Shown here: positions 1 to 7,521 of the stretch, in pieces
How positions within the stretch are numbered: position 1 is the first letter of the stretch
Layout of the letters: each line of letters opens with the position of its first letter
Source: an uncultured Acidobacteriaceae bacterium
Lineage (GTDB): Bacteria > Acidobacteriota > Terriglobia > Terriglobales > Acidobacteriaceae
Length of the DNA stretch: 64,000 nucleotides
Direction: 5' to 3'
Assembly: GCA_903904755.1 (NCBI GenBank)
Contig: CAIVDV010000057.1
Span: forward strand, 27,289-91,288
The notes under the pieces: generated by a model
The model's input: the letters and a program-made list of their open reading frames with translations, nothing else
Database searches by the model: none
Told to the model about the DNA's origin: nothing
Program-made: the position numbers and the translations under genes

Positions 1-623
1 CGAATGAAGCGCTCGAAGGCGTGTGCGTCGGCATCGATGCCCCAGAAGGCTTTCTCCTTGTCGCGGCCGAAGATGCGGCTGAAGCCGGTGCCCGGCGCAT
101 CGATGAAGACCAGATCGCTCGCGTCGAGCAGGCTGTAGTCGTTGTTCACCAGCTTGTAGGGCGCGGCGGCTTCGTGTTCCGTATCGGCCGTGACCACGCG
201 GCGCGGGCCAAAGGAGCCCATGTGCAGCCACATCGTCGAGGAGCCCGGGCCACCGTTGTAGAGGAAGGTGACGGGACGGCCCTCGGCCGGCGCGCCCTTC
301 TTGAAGTAGGCGGTGTAGAAGATGCGGGCGGTTGCCGGGCCGTCTTCCAGCTTGTCCTTGTCACCGATGCCGGCCTCGGGAAGCCACTTGCCGTCCAGCG
401 TCAGCAACGCGTCCTGGCTGTTGTTGCCGGCCACGGTCAGCGTTCCCGCCACGGCCTGGTAGGCAATCTGCTTGCCGCCCACGGTAACCACGCCCTCGGT
501 TGTCGAGTCAGCCTGCACAGCCACATCGGGCTTTTTCTCGGCACCGGCGGCAGGCTTATCCTGCGCGCCGGCAAAACTCACAGTCAGTACAACCAATCCA
601 AACACCATTCCACGACGCATCAT
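1..623 (-). CDS. S10-type serine carboxypeptidase-like protein (5' part only)
   Basis: The reading frame runs off the left edge of the window, so only about 207 N-terminal residues are visible. It opens with two Met codons and a signal peptide ending near FAGAQ, so the product is probably exported. The central motif YNGGPGSSTMWLHMGSFGP is the oxyanion-hole region typical of peptidase family S10 (serine carboxypeptidases), and DLVFIDAPGTGFSR is a second S10 signature. The catalytic GESYG serine would lie beyond the edge. Bacterial S10 homologues are periplasmic or secreted peptidases that trim C-terminal residues; the substrate here is unknown. The gene follows the TonB receptor in the same direction after about 100 nt, so they might be co-transcribed. 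Confidence 0.85.
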   Translation of the reverse strand, partial: MMRRGMVFGLVVLTVSFAGAQDKPAAGAEKKPDVAVQADSTTEGVVTVGGKQIAYQAVAGTLTVAGNNSQDALLTLDGKWLPEAGIGDKDKLEDGPATARIFYTAYFKKGAPAEGRPVTFLYNGGPGSSTMWLHMGSFGPRRVVTADTEHEAAAPYKLVNNDYSLLDASDLVFIDAPGTGFSRIFGRDKEKAFWGIDADAHAFERFI

Positions 624-720
624 TTGCAAAAGAATCCTCTCCGTTTCACAAATCCAATAGACGCAACTCTAGACGAAATGCTCAGGAATCTCCACCCCAA
701 ACCGCCGGGCGGTCCCTGAC

Positions 721-3054
721 CTAGAAGTGATACTGCGCGGAAAGCCGCACCGTGGTCGGCGCTCCCAGGTGCACAAAGGTGTCGCCGTAGTTGGCGCCAG
801 TGTCCTTCCAGTAGCGCTTGTTCAGCACGTTGTCCGCAAACAGGCGGATGCTGAGGCGCCCGCCGTCGCCGCCGGGGGCGTACTTCAGGCCCAGGTTGAA
901 GAGGTTGTACCCGCCCACGCTCACCAGATCGTCCCGGGTGGCCTGCTTGCGGCCTGTCCAGCTCCAGCCGGGCAGCAGGTGTAGGTCGTGCAAACCAGCG
1001 GCAAAGCGCGCCGGCACAGCAATATCCGCAAACGAAGCCACCTTGAGCCGGGGCTGGTTGATGACCTGCTTTCCGTCGTAAGCCGGGGTGCCGGTATTGT
1101 TGGCAGTGGCCTTGATTGCCGCTGCGGAGGCGGAGATGCGCACCCACCCGGCGGCCTTGCCCTGCGCGCCCAACTCCAGCCCGTCGTGGGTTTCGCGGCC
1201 TTCCGAGACGAAGGTGAGGTTGCCGTTTGCGTCCGGCCCCTGCGGATAGAAGAACGGCGCGCGCATGTGGAAGAGCGCCCCGGTCAGCAGGATGCGGCGG
1301 CCGGGCTCGAATTTTGCGCCCACCTCAACCTGGCGGGTGAAAAACGGCGCCAGGTAGTAGCCGCCCGCCCAGAACGGCGCCTGCGGCCCCAGGCCCAGCA
1401 GCACACTGTAGGTGGAGTAGAGGGTAAGCGCCGGCCTCGGCGTCCACGAGGCAGCATAGCGCGGCAGCCAGAGCAGCTTGTTGGTGGCCAGCTCGGCAAC
1501 GGATCCATCGGGCTGCGGCTGGGCGAAGTTGTGGTCGCGCAGGCTGTCCATCCGCCCCCCAACCGTGAGCTGGAATCCCCCGGGCAGGCTCACGCGATCT
1601 TCCGCCAGCAGCGCCGTCTGGTGGTTATCCTCAGTCAACTGAACCGGGCCGGCGGTGTCCTGGGCAGTCACATCGGGATAGACGATGTTGGGCTGGTAGA
1701 TGTTTTCCACGCCGATGGCCAGGTAGACGGCTCCGTTCTGCACGGTGGAAGGTGCGTTGGCCGGGGCCGGGCCGGGCAGTTGCACCGCACGCGCAAAGAG
1801 ATTGGCTCCCAGCGCGAGGTTGTGGGTGACGGCGCCGGTCTTCAGGCGCCCTTCCACAACCGCCTCGGCAGTTGCGTCGGTGCGCAGTTCGCCGGGGCTG
1901 CGGTAATCGTAGATCTCGTAGCTGCCATCCGGGCAGAAGAACCAGTACGGCGTGTCGCAGAGCTGGTTGCCGGTGGCCGGGTCGTAGGCTGCGCCATAGG
2001 GATAGATGACGTTGTCGTCGATGAGCGAGCGGCTGAGGCCCCCGGCGGCAAAGGCGCGCCACCCGGCAAGCAAACCGTGCTCACCCAGCCCCGTGTCCAG
2101 CCGAACGCTGGTGTTCACCGTGTCAAAGGTGTTCGGCTTGGACCAGGGCTGGTCGCCGAGCATGTTTGACGCATAAGCCGGGAACGGAACGGTGGTGCCG
2201 CCCAGCAACTGATAGCCCGCCACAGAGCGCTGCACCTTGTGCTGGTATTCGAAATCCCCGCTGAGCGTGGTGTCGGGCGCAAGCTTCCAGTCCCCCGCAA
2301 ACCCCGCCGCGCCACGCACCCCATTGGCATCGCGAACGTAGGTATGCGCGTCTTCGCCGGTCAGGTTCACGCGCACGCCAAACCGCTTGCCACCGCCGAC
2401 ATTTCCGCCAAAAAGCGTCCCCAGATCGAGCGTTCCGTAGCTGGTGCCGCGGTGGTCGGTGGCCATCTCCAGCGTCTTCACCAGCGCCGGCCGCCGCGTG
2501 ACAAAGTTCACCAACCCGCCTGCCGCCGTCACTCCGCTCGCCAGGCCAGGAATGCCTTTCAGGAACTCCACCCGCTCCTTGTTTTCCAGCGCCACATCCT
2601 GCTCGCCGGCGACGGTGAGCCCGTTGATTTGCAGCGCTGTGGCAAGGTCCAGCGAGAAGCCGCGGATGGCGAAGTCGCCGTAGTAACCCACCGGGGCGTA
2701 GTCCTCGCCGACTGAGGCATCGTTCTTCACTACGTCGGATAACACGCGGGAAAACTGGTCTGTCATCAGGTCCCGCGGCACCACGGTCACAGCCACCGGC
2801 GCCTCAGCCAGCGGCAGTCCACCCAGGTTGCCCACACCCACCTCGGTGGGCAGATAGTCGTTCTGCACCTTGTCGTGGACGATGACCGTCGTCGTGACCG
2901 GGGCAATCTTCTGCTGCGGCGCGGGACTCTGCGCGGAGGCCTGCCCGCTGGCGGCGCGGGACAACGCCAGCACCAGCAAGACCGCAAAAAACGTGGCATT
3001 CGAGCGGCGAGCGAGCAGGGAGGAAAGCGAAGAGGAGCCGGTTGCGACAGACAT
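721..3054 (-). CDS. TonB-dependent outer-membrane receptor, probably for thiamine or a precursor
   Basis: A 777-residue outer-membrane receptor with a signal peptide (hydrophobic stretch near residues 22-40). The plug domain spans about residues 75-195 (APVAVTVVPRDLM, GYYGDFAIRGFSLD, RVEFLKGIPGLASG). A long beta-barrel follows and ends in LSAQYHF, the terminal aromatic expected of a barrel protein. The layout matches siderophore-type TonB receptors, and homology-based naming would stop there. Its leader, however, carries a clear TPP riboswitch, so the likelier substrate is thiamine or a thiamine precursor; riboswitch-controlled TonB receptors of this kind are known. The ATG at 3054 has an AAGGGG ribosome-binding site 7 nt upstream, inside a hairpin. 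No TonB, ExbB or ExbD gene lies nearby. Family assignment is firm; substrate is inferred from regulation. Confidence 0.9.
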   Translation of the reverse strand: MSVATGSSSLSSLLARRSNATFFAVLLVLALSRAASGQASAQSPAPQQKIAPVTTTVIVHDKVQNDYLPTEVGVGNLGGLPLAEAPVAVTVVPRDLMTDQFSRVLSDVVKNDASVGEDYAPVGYYGDFAIRGFSLDLATALQINGLTVAGEQDVALENKERVEFLKGIPGLASGVTAAGGLVNFVTRRPALVKTLEMATDHRGTSYGTLDLGTLFGGNVGGGKRFGVRVNLTGEDAHTYVRDANGVRGAAGFAGDWKLAPDTTLSGDFEYQHKVQRSVAGYQLLGGTTVPFPAYASNMLGDQPWSKPNTFDTVNTSVRLDTGLGEHGLLAGWRAFAAGGLSRSLIDDNVIYPYGAAYDPATGNQLCDTPYWFFCPDGSYEIYDYRSPGELRTDATAEAVVEGRLKTGAVTHNLALGANLFARAVQLPGPAPANAPSTVQNGAVYLAIGVENIYQPNIVYPDVTAQDTAGPVQLTEDNHQTALLAEDRVSLPGGFQLTVGGRMDSLRDHNFAQPQPDGSVAELATNKLLWLPRYAASWTPRPALTLYSTYSVLLGLGPQAPFWAGGYYLAPFFTRQVEVGAKFEPGRRILLTGALFHMRAPFFYPQGPDANGNLTFVSEGRETHDGLELGAQGKAAGWVRISASAAAIKATANNTGTPAYDGKQVINQPRLKVASFADIAVPARFAAGLHDLHLLPGWSWTGRKQATRDDLVSVGGYNLFNLGLKYAPGGDGGRLSIRLFADNVLNKRYWKDTGANYGDTFVHLGAPTTVRLSAQYHF

Positions 3055-3061
3055 AAGAAAA

Positions 3062-3093
3062 CCCCTTGTCCCAAAAACGTCGGAAACAAGAGG
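3062..3093 (-). promoter_or_regulatory. RBS-sequestering hairpin, expression platform of the riboswitch
   Basis: Between riboswitch and start codon, the minus strand reads CCTCTTGT (3086-3093) and later ACAAGGGG (3062-3069). These pair as a stem of seven base pairs, one of them G-U, that buries the AAGGGG ribosome-binding site of the TonB-receptor gene. No T-run follows, so control of translation initiation is more likely than termination. Confidence 0.6.
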
Positions 3094-3141
3094 CGCTTTC
3101 GTAACAGTCGGCCCCGGTCATCCCGGCTGGCCCACGTTTCG

Positions 3142-3221
3142 GAAACTTCCCACGCCGGTATTATCCGGTTCGGGTTCGAAGGGTTTCTCTCAGCCCCGCA
3201 CTCGCGAAGCACCCCTGTTTC
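3142..3221 (-). promoter_or_regulatory. TPP (THI-box) riboswitch
   Basis: Read on the minus strand, the leader contains GGGGTGC, then GGCTGAGAGAAACCCTT, GAACCCGAACCGG, ATAATACCGGCG and TGGGAA in the order and spacing of the THI element. The closing helix is seen as GAAAC (3217-3221) paired with GTTTC (3142-3146). It lies 88 nt upstream of the TonB-receptor start, with the usual conserved CUGAGA and ACCCUU-GAACC blocks intact. TPP binding is expected to repress expression. Confidence 0.93.
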
Positions 3222-3344
3222 TGTTACGAGGGTATTACAAACGCGGGCCTGTGAAACATGGCCCGCACAATATTCCTTTAACCGGCTCAAATCGCGGTAC
3301 ATGCTCCGAGCTAAAACTATCCCGGCGCGGCCGTCCGCTCACCC

Positions 3345-4724
3345 TCAGCTCTGCTCCACAGCCTTTACCAGCAGGTTCAGCGTCCCCTTGGCATCGCCGT
3401 ACAGCATCCGCGTCCGCTCCTTGAAGAACAGCGGATTCTCCAACCCCGAAAATCCCCTGCCCTGCCCGCGCTTCAGCACAATCACGCTCTTCGCCAGGTC
3501 AACTTCCAGAATCGGCATCCCGGCGATCAGCGATTTCGGGTTATCCCGCGCATCCGGATTCACCACATCATTCGCGCCAATCACCACCACCACGTCCGTC
3601 TCCGGGAACTCCGGATTAATCTGGTCCATCTCGTACAGCGCGCTGTAGGGCACATTCGCCTCGGCCAGCAGCACGTTCATGTGCCCCGGCATGCGCCCCG
3701 CCACCGGGTGAATGGCATATTTCACCGTCACCCCGCGCTCTTCCAGCAGCTCAGCCAGCTCGCGAACAGCGTGCTGCGCCTGTGCGGTAGCCAGCCCATA
3801 TCCAGGCACAAAGATGACCCGCTTGGCGTACGCCAACTGTATCGCCGCGTCATCCAGCGGAATCTCCCGCATCGTCCCGCCCGCATTGGAGCTGGCCTCC
3901 GCCACCGTCGCGCCAAATCCCCCAAACAGCACGTTCGTGATGGAGCGGTTCATCGCCTTGCACATCAAAATCGACAGAATCAGCCCCGAGAACCCATCCA
4001 GCGTTCCGGCGATAATCAGCACGTTATTGCCCAGGACAAAGCCGGTCGCGGTCGCCGCCAAACCCGCGTAGCTGTTCAGCAGGCTCATCACCACCGGCAT
4101 GTCCGCCGAGCCAATCGGGATAACCATCATCACGCCAAAGGCCAGCGCCAGCCCCACCATCGTGTAGAAGGCCACCAGAATCGCCGGATTGATCCAGAAG
4201 GTGACAAAGCAGCCCACCATCCCCAGGCCAATCAGCGCATTCAGTACCTGCTGCCCCTTGAACTGCACCGGGGTCCCCTTGATGACCCCCTGCAGCTTGC
4301 CCGCCGCAATCAGAGATCCGGTCGTCGTCAGCGCGCCCAGCATCACCTCAAAGCCCAGCGCCCCGCGCGTGAAAACCGACATCTCCGCAGCGTGCACGTT
4401 AAACTCGGCAATGCCCACCAGCGCCGCTGCCATCGCGCCAAAGGCGTGCGACAGCGCCGTCCGCTGCGGCATCGCCGTCATCGGCACGGTAATGCCCATC
4501 CACGCGCCAATCGCCGAGCCCAGCAGCAACCCGGCCACAATCCACACCCAGGTCACAATATGCTGGCCAATCAGCGTGCCGATAATCGCCGCAGCCATCC
4601 CCGCTTCCGCGTAGAACATCCCGCGCCGCGCCGTGTCAGGGTGGCTCATCGCCTTCAGCCCGAGAATGAAGAGAATCGATGCGACCAGGTAAGTCGCTTC
4701 CATCAGCAGGGTTGCCGGGCTCAT
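3345..4724 (-). CDS. pntB: NAD(P) transhydrogenase subunit beta
   Basis: A 459-residue membrane protein. The N-terminal half (about residues 5-265) is a series of transmembrane helices that form part of the proton channel. The C-terminal 170 residues are the NADP(H)-binding dIII domain, recognisable from IFVPGYGLATAQAQHAVREL and VVIGANDVVNPDARDNP. The enzyme couples hydride transfer between NADH and NADP+ to proton flow across the inner membrane and supplies NADPH. The start overlaps the stop of pntAB by 4 nt (ATGA), showing translational coupling. Length and domain order match the family. The final residues are ordinary and no truncation is seen. Confidence 0.97.
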   Translation of the reverse strand: MSPATLLMEATYLVASILFILGLKAMSHPDTARRGMFYAEAGMAAAIIGTLIGQHIVTWVWIVAGLLLGSAIGAWMGITVPMTAMPQRTALSHAFGAMAAALVGIAEFNVHAAEMSVFTRGALGFEVMLGALTTTGSLIAAGKLQGVIKGTPVQFKGQQVLNALIGLGMVGCFVTFWINPAILVAFYTMVGLALAFGVMMVIPIGSADMPVVMSLLNSYAGLAATATGFVLGNNVLIIAGTLDGFSGLILSILMCKAMNRSITNVLFGGFGATVAEASSNAGGTMREIPLDDAAIQLAYAKRVIFVPGYGLATAQAQHAVRELAELLEERGVTVKYAIHPVAGRMPGHMNVLLAEANVPYSALYEMDQINPEFPETDVVVVIGANDVVNPDARDNPKSLIAGMPILEVDLAKSVIVLKRGQGRGFSGLENPLFFKERTRMLYGDAKGTLNLLVKAVEQS

Positions 4725-5035
4725 CGCTTCACCGCCTTCGCCGTATTCGGCTCCCGCTTCTTGAACATCTTGAGCATCCGGTCCGTAATCCAGAATCCGC
4801 CCACCACGTTGATCGTGGCCGTCGTCACCGCCGCAAAGCCCAGCAGATGCGCCACCAGCGGATAATGCGCCCCCGCCATCACCAGCGATCCAATCAGCGA
4901 AATGCCGCTGATGGCGTTGGTGGCCGACATAAGCGGAGTGTGCAGCAACGGCGGCACACGGCTGATCACCTGGTAGCCCAGAAAGGCTGCCAGGGCAAAC
5001 ACGTAAACAGAAGCGATAAGTACGGCTGGGTTCAT
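4721..5035 (-). CDS. pntAB: NAD(P) transhydrogenase subunit alpha, membrane part
   Basis: A 104-residue protein with three hydrophobic helices (AVLIASVYVFALAAFLGYQV, ISGISLIGSLVMAG, FAAVTTATINVVGGF). It matches the separate membrane segment of the transhydrogenase alpha chain found in bacteria with a three-gene enzyme. It supplies part of the dII proton-conducting domain together with PntB. It lies between pntAA (79-nt gap) and pntB (4-nt overlap), so the three genes form one operon. The ATG is preceded by AGGAGACC, a good ribosome-binding site. Confidence 0.95.
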   Translation of the reverse strand: MNPAVLIASVYVFALAAFLGYQVISRVPPLLHTPLMSATNAISGISLIGSLVMAGAHYPLVAHLLGFAAVTTATINVVGGFWITDRMLKMFKKREPNTAKAVKR

Positions 5036-5114
5036 GGTCTCCTGCCTGATAAAACGTTGCTTGCGGCCGAGCCGCGAAAACGGGTGAAAACGATGGGGCG
5101 GGGGAAGCCAGGCC

Positions 5115-6254
5115 TCAGGTTTGCGGGGCCAGCAGCGCAGCCACCCGCGGATTCACAGGCTTGCCCTGGTGCGCCACGCACGACCCCGCAACCACCTCAT
5201 CCGCAAGGTCAATCGCCAGCTCGCCCTTTTTGACAATCAGCCCCAGAAAATTCACGATATTCCGCGCATACAGTTGGCTTGCGTGCACCGGCACCTGCGC
5301 CGCCAGATTCATCGGTGCCAGCAGATGCACCCCGTTCAGCACCTGCGTTTCGCCGGGCTTTGTCAGTTCGCAGTTCCCACCCGCGGGCGCGGCCAGGTCC
5401 ACCAGCACGGATCCGGGCTTCATCCCCTCCACCGCAGCCCTGCGAATCAGCAGCGGCGCCGGCCGCCCCGGCACCTGCGCCGTGGTAATCACTACATCCG
5501 CCTTCGCGCAGGTTGCGGTAATCAGCGTCCGCCCGCGTTCCAGCGCCTCTTCCGTCAGCTCGGCGGCATAGCCTCCGCCACCTTCTGTGTTGATCCCGCC
5601 CAAATCCACGTCCAGGAACTTCGCGCCCAGTGATCGCACCTGCTCCCCGGCAGCCGCGCGCACGTCATACGCCTCCACCACCGCGCCCAGCCGCCGCGCC
5701 GTGGCAATCGCCTGCAAGCCCGCCACGCCCGCGCCAATCACAAAGACCTTTGCCGGCGCAATCGTTCCCGCCGCCGTCATCAGCAGCGGAAACAGCCTCG
5801 GCAAAAGATTCGCTGCCTCAATTACCGCCTTGTACCCGGCCACCGTCGCCATCGAGCTCAGCGCGTCCATCGCCTGCGCGCGGGTAATGCGCGGCACCAG
5901 CTCCATCGAAAACAGCGTCGCCTGCGCCTCAATCGCCGGCACCAGTGCCTTCGGCGCATCCAGCGGGCGGAAGAACCCAATCAGCACCGTCCCCGGCTGC
6001 AACGTCGCCTGCTCCGCGGCCGAAAGCGGCTGCACGATGGGCAACACCTGGCTGCCGGCAACAATCGCCCGACGGTCCGCAGAAACAGTCGCTCCCGCAT
6101 CCACATACGCCTGGTCGCTGGCCCCGGCGCTTGCTCCCGCCCCCGCCTCCACCACCACCGCAATGCCCTGGGCGAGAAAGCCCTTCAGGTTTTCCGGCAA
6201 AAGCGCCACGCGGGTCTCCCCGCTCTGGGTTTCCTTCAAGATTCCGATTTGCAC
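5115..6254 (-). CDS. pntAA: NAD(P) transhydrogenase subunit alpha, NAD(H)-binding part
   Basis: A soluble dI domain of 379 residues that binds NAD(H) and delivers hydride to dIII of PntB. The start is taken as GTG at 6254, giving VQIGILKETQSGETRVALLP, the usual N-terminus of this family. GGGGGAAG lies 5 nt upstream, whereas a longer reading frame starting at 6314 would add 20 residues with no family resemblance. The dinucleotide fold is seen at VFVIGAGVAGLQAIATARRLGA (split here across two motifs, VIGAGVAGLQ and ARRLGA), and the alanine-dehydrogenase-like RVALLPENL motif is at the N-terminus. It is first in the pnt operon. Confidence 0.95.
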   Translation of the reverse strand: MQIGILKETQSGETRVALLPENLKGFLAQGIAVVVEAGAGASAGASDQAYVDAGATVSADRRAIVAGSQVLPIVQPLSAAEQATLQPGTVLIGFFRPLDAPKALVPAIEAQATLFSMELVPRITRAQAMDALSSMATVAGYKAVIEAANLLPRLFPLLMTAAGTIAPAKVFVIGAGVAGLQAIATARRLGAVVEAYDVRAAAGEQVRSLGAKFLDVDLGGINTEGGGGYAAELTEEALERGRTLITATCAKADVVITTAQVPGRPAPLLIRRAAVEGMKPGSVLVDLAAPAGGNCELTKPGETQVLNGVHLLAPMNLAAQVPVHASQLYARNIVNFLGLIVKKGELAIDLADEVVAGSCVAHQGKPVNPRVAALLAPQT

Positions 6255-6366
6255 GGGTACTTCCCCCTGTGTGGAGCCCCGCTGAAGACAGACGGCGCGG
6301 CTCCGGTTCCTCAATCAACCTTAGAGAGTCGCACAGCTATCCGCTTGTGTCCATGGTCACTTCAAA

Positions 6367-7338
6367 CTAGTACGAAAGCAGGTCCCCCGCCTTCAGGAAC
6401 CACGGGTCCAGCGTCTTGCGGCAGCTCACAATCTCCGCCAGCGGCGTATGGACCAGCGCACCCCCCTGCACGCCCACCAGCACACCCACATTTCCCGCAA
6501 AAAGCTGCTCCACCGCCTCCGCACCCAGCCGCGTCCCCAAAATGCGGTCCGCGCACGTCGGCGTCGCCCCCCGCTGCACATACCCCAGCACCGTCGAGCG
6601 GAACTCAAACCCCAGCAGCAACTGCTTGTCGCGGAAGGCCTGGCAAAGCCCCTCGGCGTTGTAATTCGCCCCCTCGGCCACCACGATAATCGCGTGCGGC
6701 TTGCCCCGCTCATATCCATCCTGGATGCGCTTGGCAATCTGCTCCGGCACCACCTCAACCTCCGGCAGCACTATCGCCTCCGCCCCGCCGGCAATCCCGG
6801 CCATCAGCGCCAGGTACCCGCACTTGCGCCCCATCACCTCCACCAGCAGCGCACGCCGGTGGCTCGATGCCGTCACCTTCAGATTGTCAATCGCATTCAG
6901 CGCCACATTCAACGCCGTATCCACGCCTATCGTGATGTCTGACCCGCACAAATCGTTGTCGATGGTCGAAGCCACCCCCACCACCGGAAACCCCATCTGG
7001 TTGAGCGCATGCGAGCCCGTCTGCGACCCGTTGCCGCCAATCACAATCAGCCCCTCAATCCCCGCCCCGCGCAGCCTGCGAATCGCCAGTTCCCGGCCCT
7101 CTTCCGTCTGGAACTCCGGGCAACGCGCACTCCCCAGAATCGTCCCGCCACGCTGGATAATGCTCCCCACATCCCGCGAACCCATCCGTTTGAAGTTCCC
7201 CTCAATCAGGCCGGAGTAGCCCTCCTGCACGCCCCACACCGTCAACCCCTTCGAAATGCCGGTCCGGACAACGGCTCGAATGGCTGCATTCATTCCCGGC
7301 GCGTCACCGCCACTGGTCAGTACGGCAATACTCTTCAT
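6367..7338 (-). CDS. pfkA: 6-phosphofructokinase
   Basis: A 323-residue PfkA-type enzyme that phosphorylates fructose 6-phosphate in glycolysis. Visible motifs are LTSGGDAPGMNAAIR at the N-terminus (nucleotide loop), the catalytic STIDNDLCGSD stretch, MGRKCGYLA and GYVQRGATPTCADR (sugar-phosphate contacts). Length is normal. One oddity: the motif usually written GGDGS in ATP-dependent enzymes reads GGNGS here, placing Asn where a Mg-ATP-binding Asp is common. The neighbouring Gly, usually read as favouring ATP over pyrophosphate, is kept. The gene stands alone, with a CRP-like palindrome 58 nt before its start. Confidence 0.93.
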   Translation of the reverse strand: MKSIAVLTSGGDAPGMNAAIRAVVRTGISKGLTVWGVQEGYSGLIEGNFKRMGSRDVGSIIQRGGTILGSARCPEFQTEEGRELAIRRLRGAGIEGLIVIGGNGSQTGSHALNQMGFPVVGVASTIDNDLCGSDITIGVDTALNVALNAIDNLKVTASSHRRALLVEVMGRKCGYLALMAGIAGGAEAIVLPEVEVVPEQIAKRIQDGYERGKPHAIIVVAEGANYNAEGLCQAFRDKQLLLGFEFRSTVLGYVQRGATPTCADRILGTRLGAEAVEQLFAGNVGVLVGVQGGALVHTPLAEIVSCRKTLDPWFLKAGDLLSY

Positions 7339-7395
7339 GCAAAAACCCCCTTCTGGCCATCAACTTGAGAATGACAGGGAAACAGGGTAAATGTC

Positions 7396-7411
7396 GGTGA
7401 TTCGAGTCACA
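7396..7411. promoter_or_regulatory. CRP/FNR-type palindrome upstream of pfkA
   Basis: GGTGA-TTCGAG-TCACA, one mismatch from TGTGA-N6-TCACA, centred about 65 nt before the pfkA start. Weaker than the sites in the cytochrome region, but intergenic and the same motif. Confidence 0.4.
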
Positions 7412-7459
7412 AATTCCGGGCGACGGCCCTATTTGGAAGCAGTTTGGCCGAAAATTGAC

Positions 7460-7503
7460 AAAAAAATGCCGCCCGGCAGGGATTCCCCTTGCGCCAGACG
7501 GCA
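7460..7503 (-). terminator. Rho-independent terminator of the iorAB-like operon
   Basis: On the minus strand an 11-bp stem TGCCGTCTGGC / GCCGGGCGGCA (with G-U pairs) is followed directly by seven T. It starts about 20 nt after the stop of the molybdopterin subunit. Confidence 0.85.
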
Positions 7504-7521
7504 GTTGGTTTCAGGTCTCTC

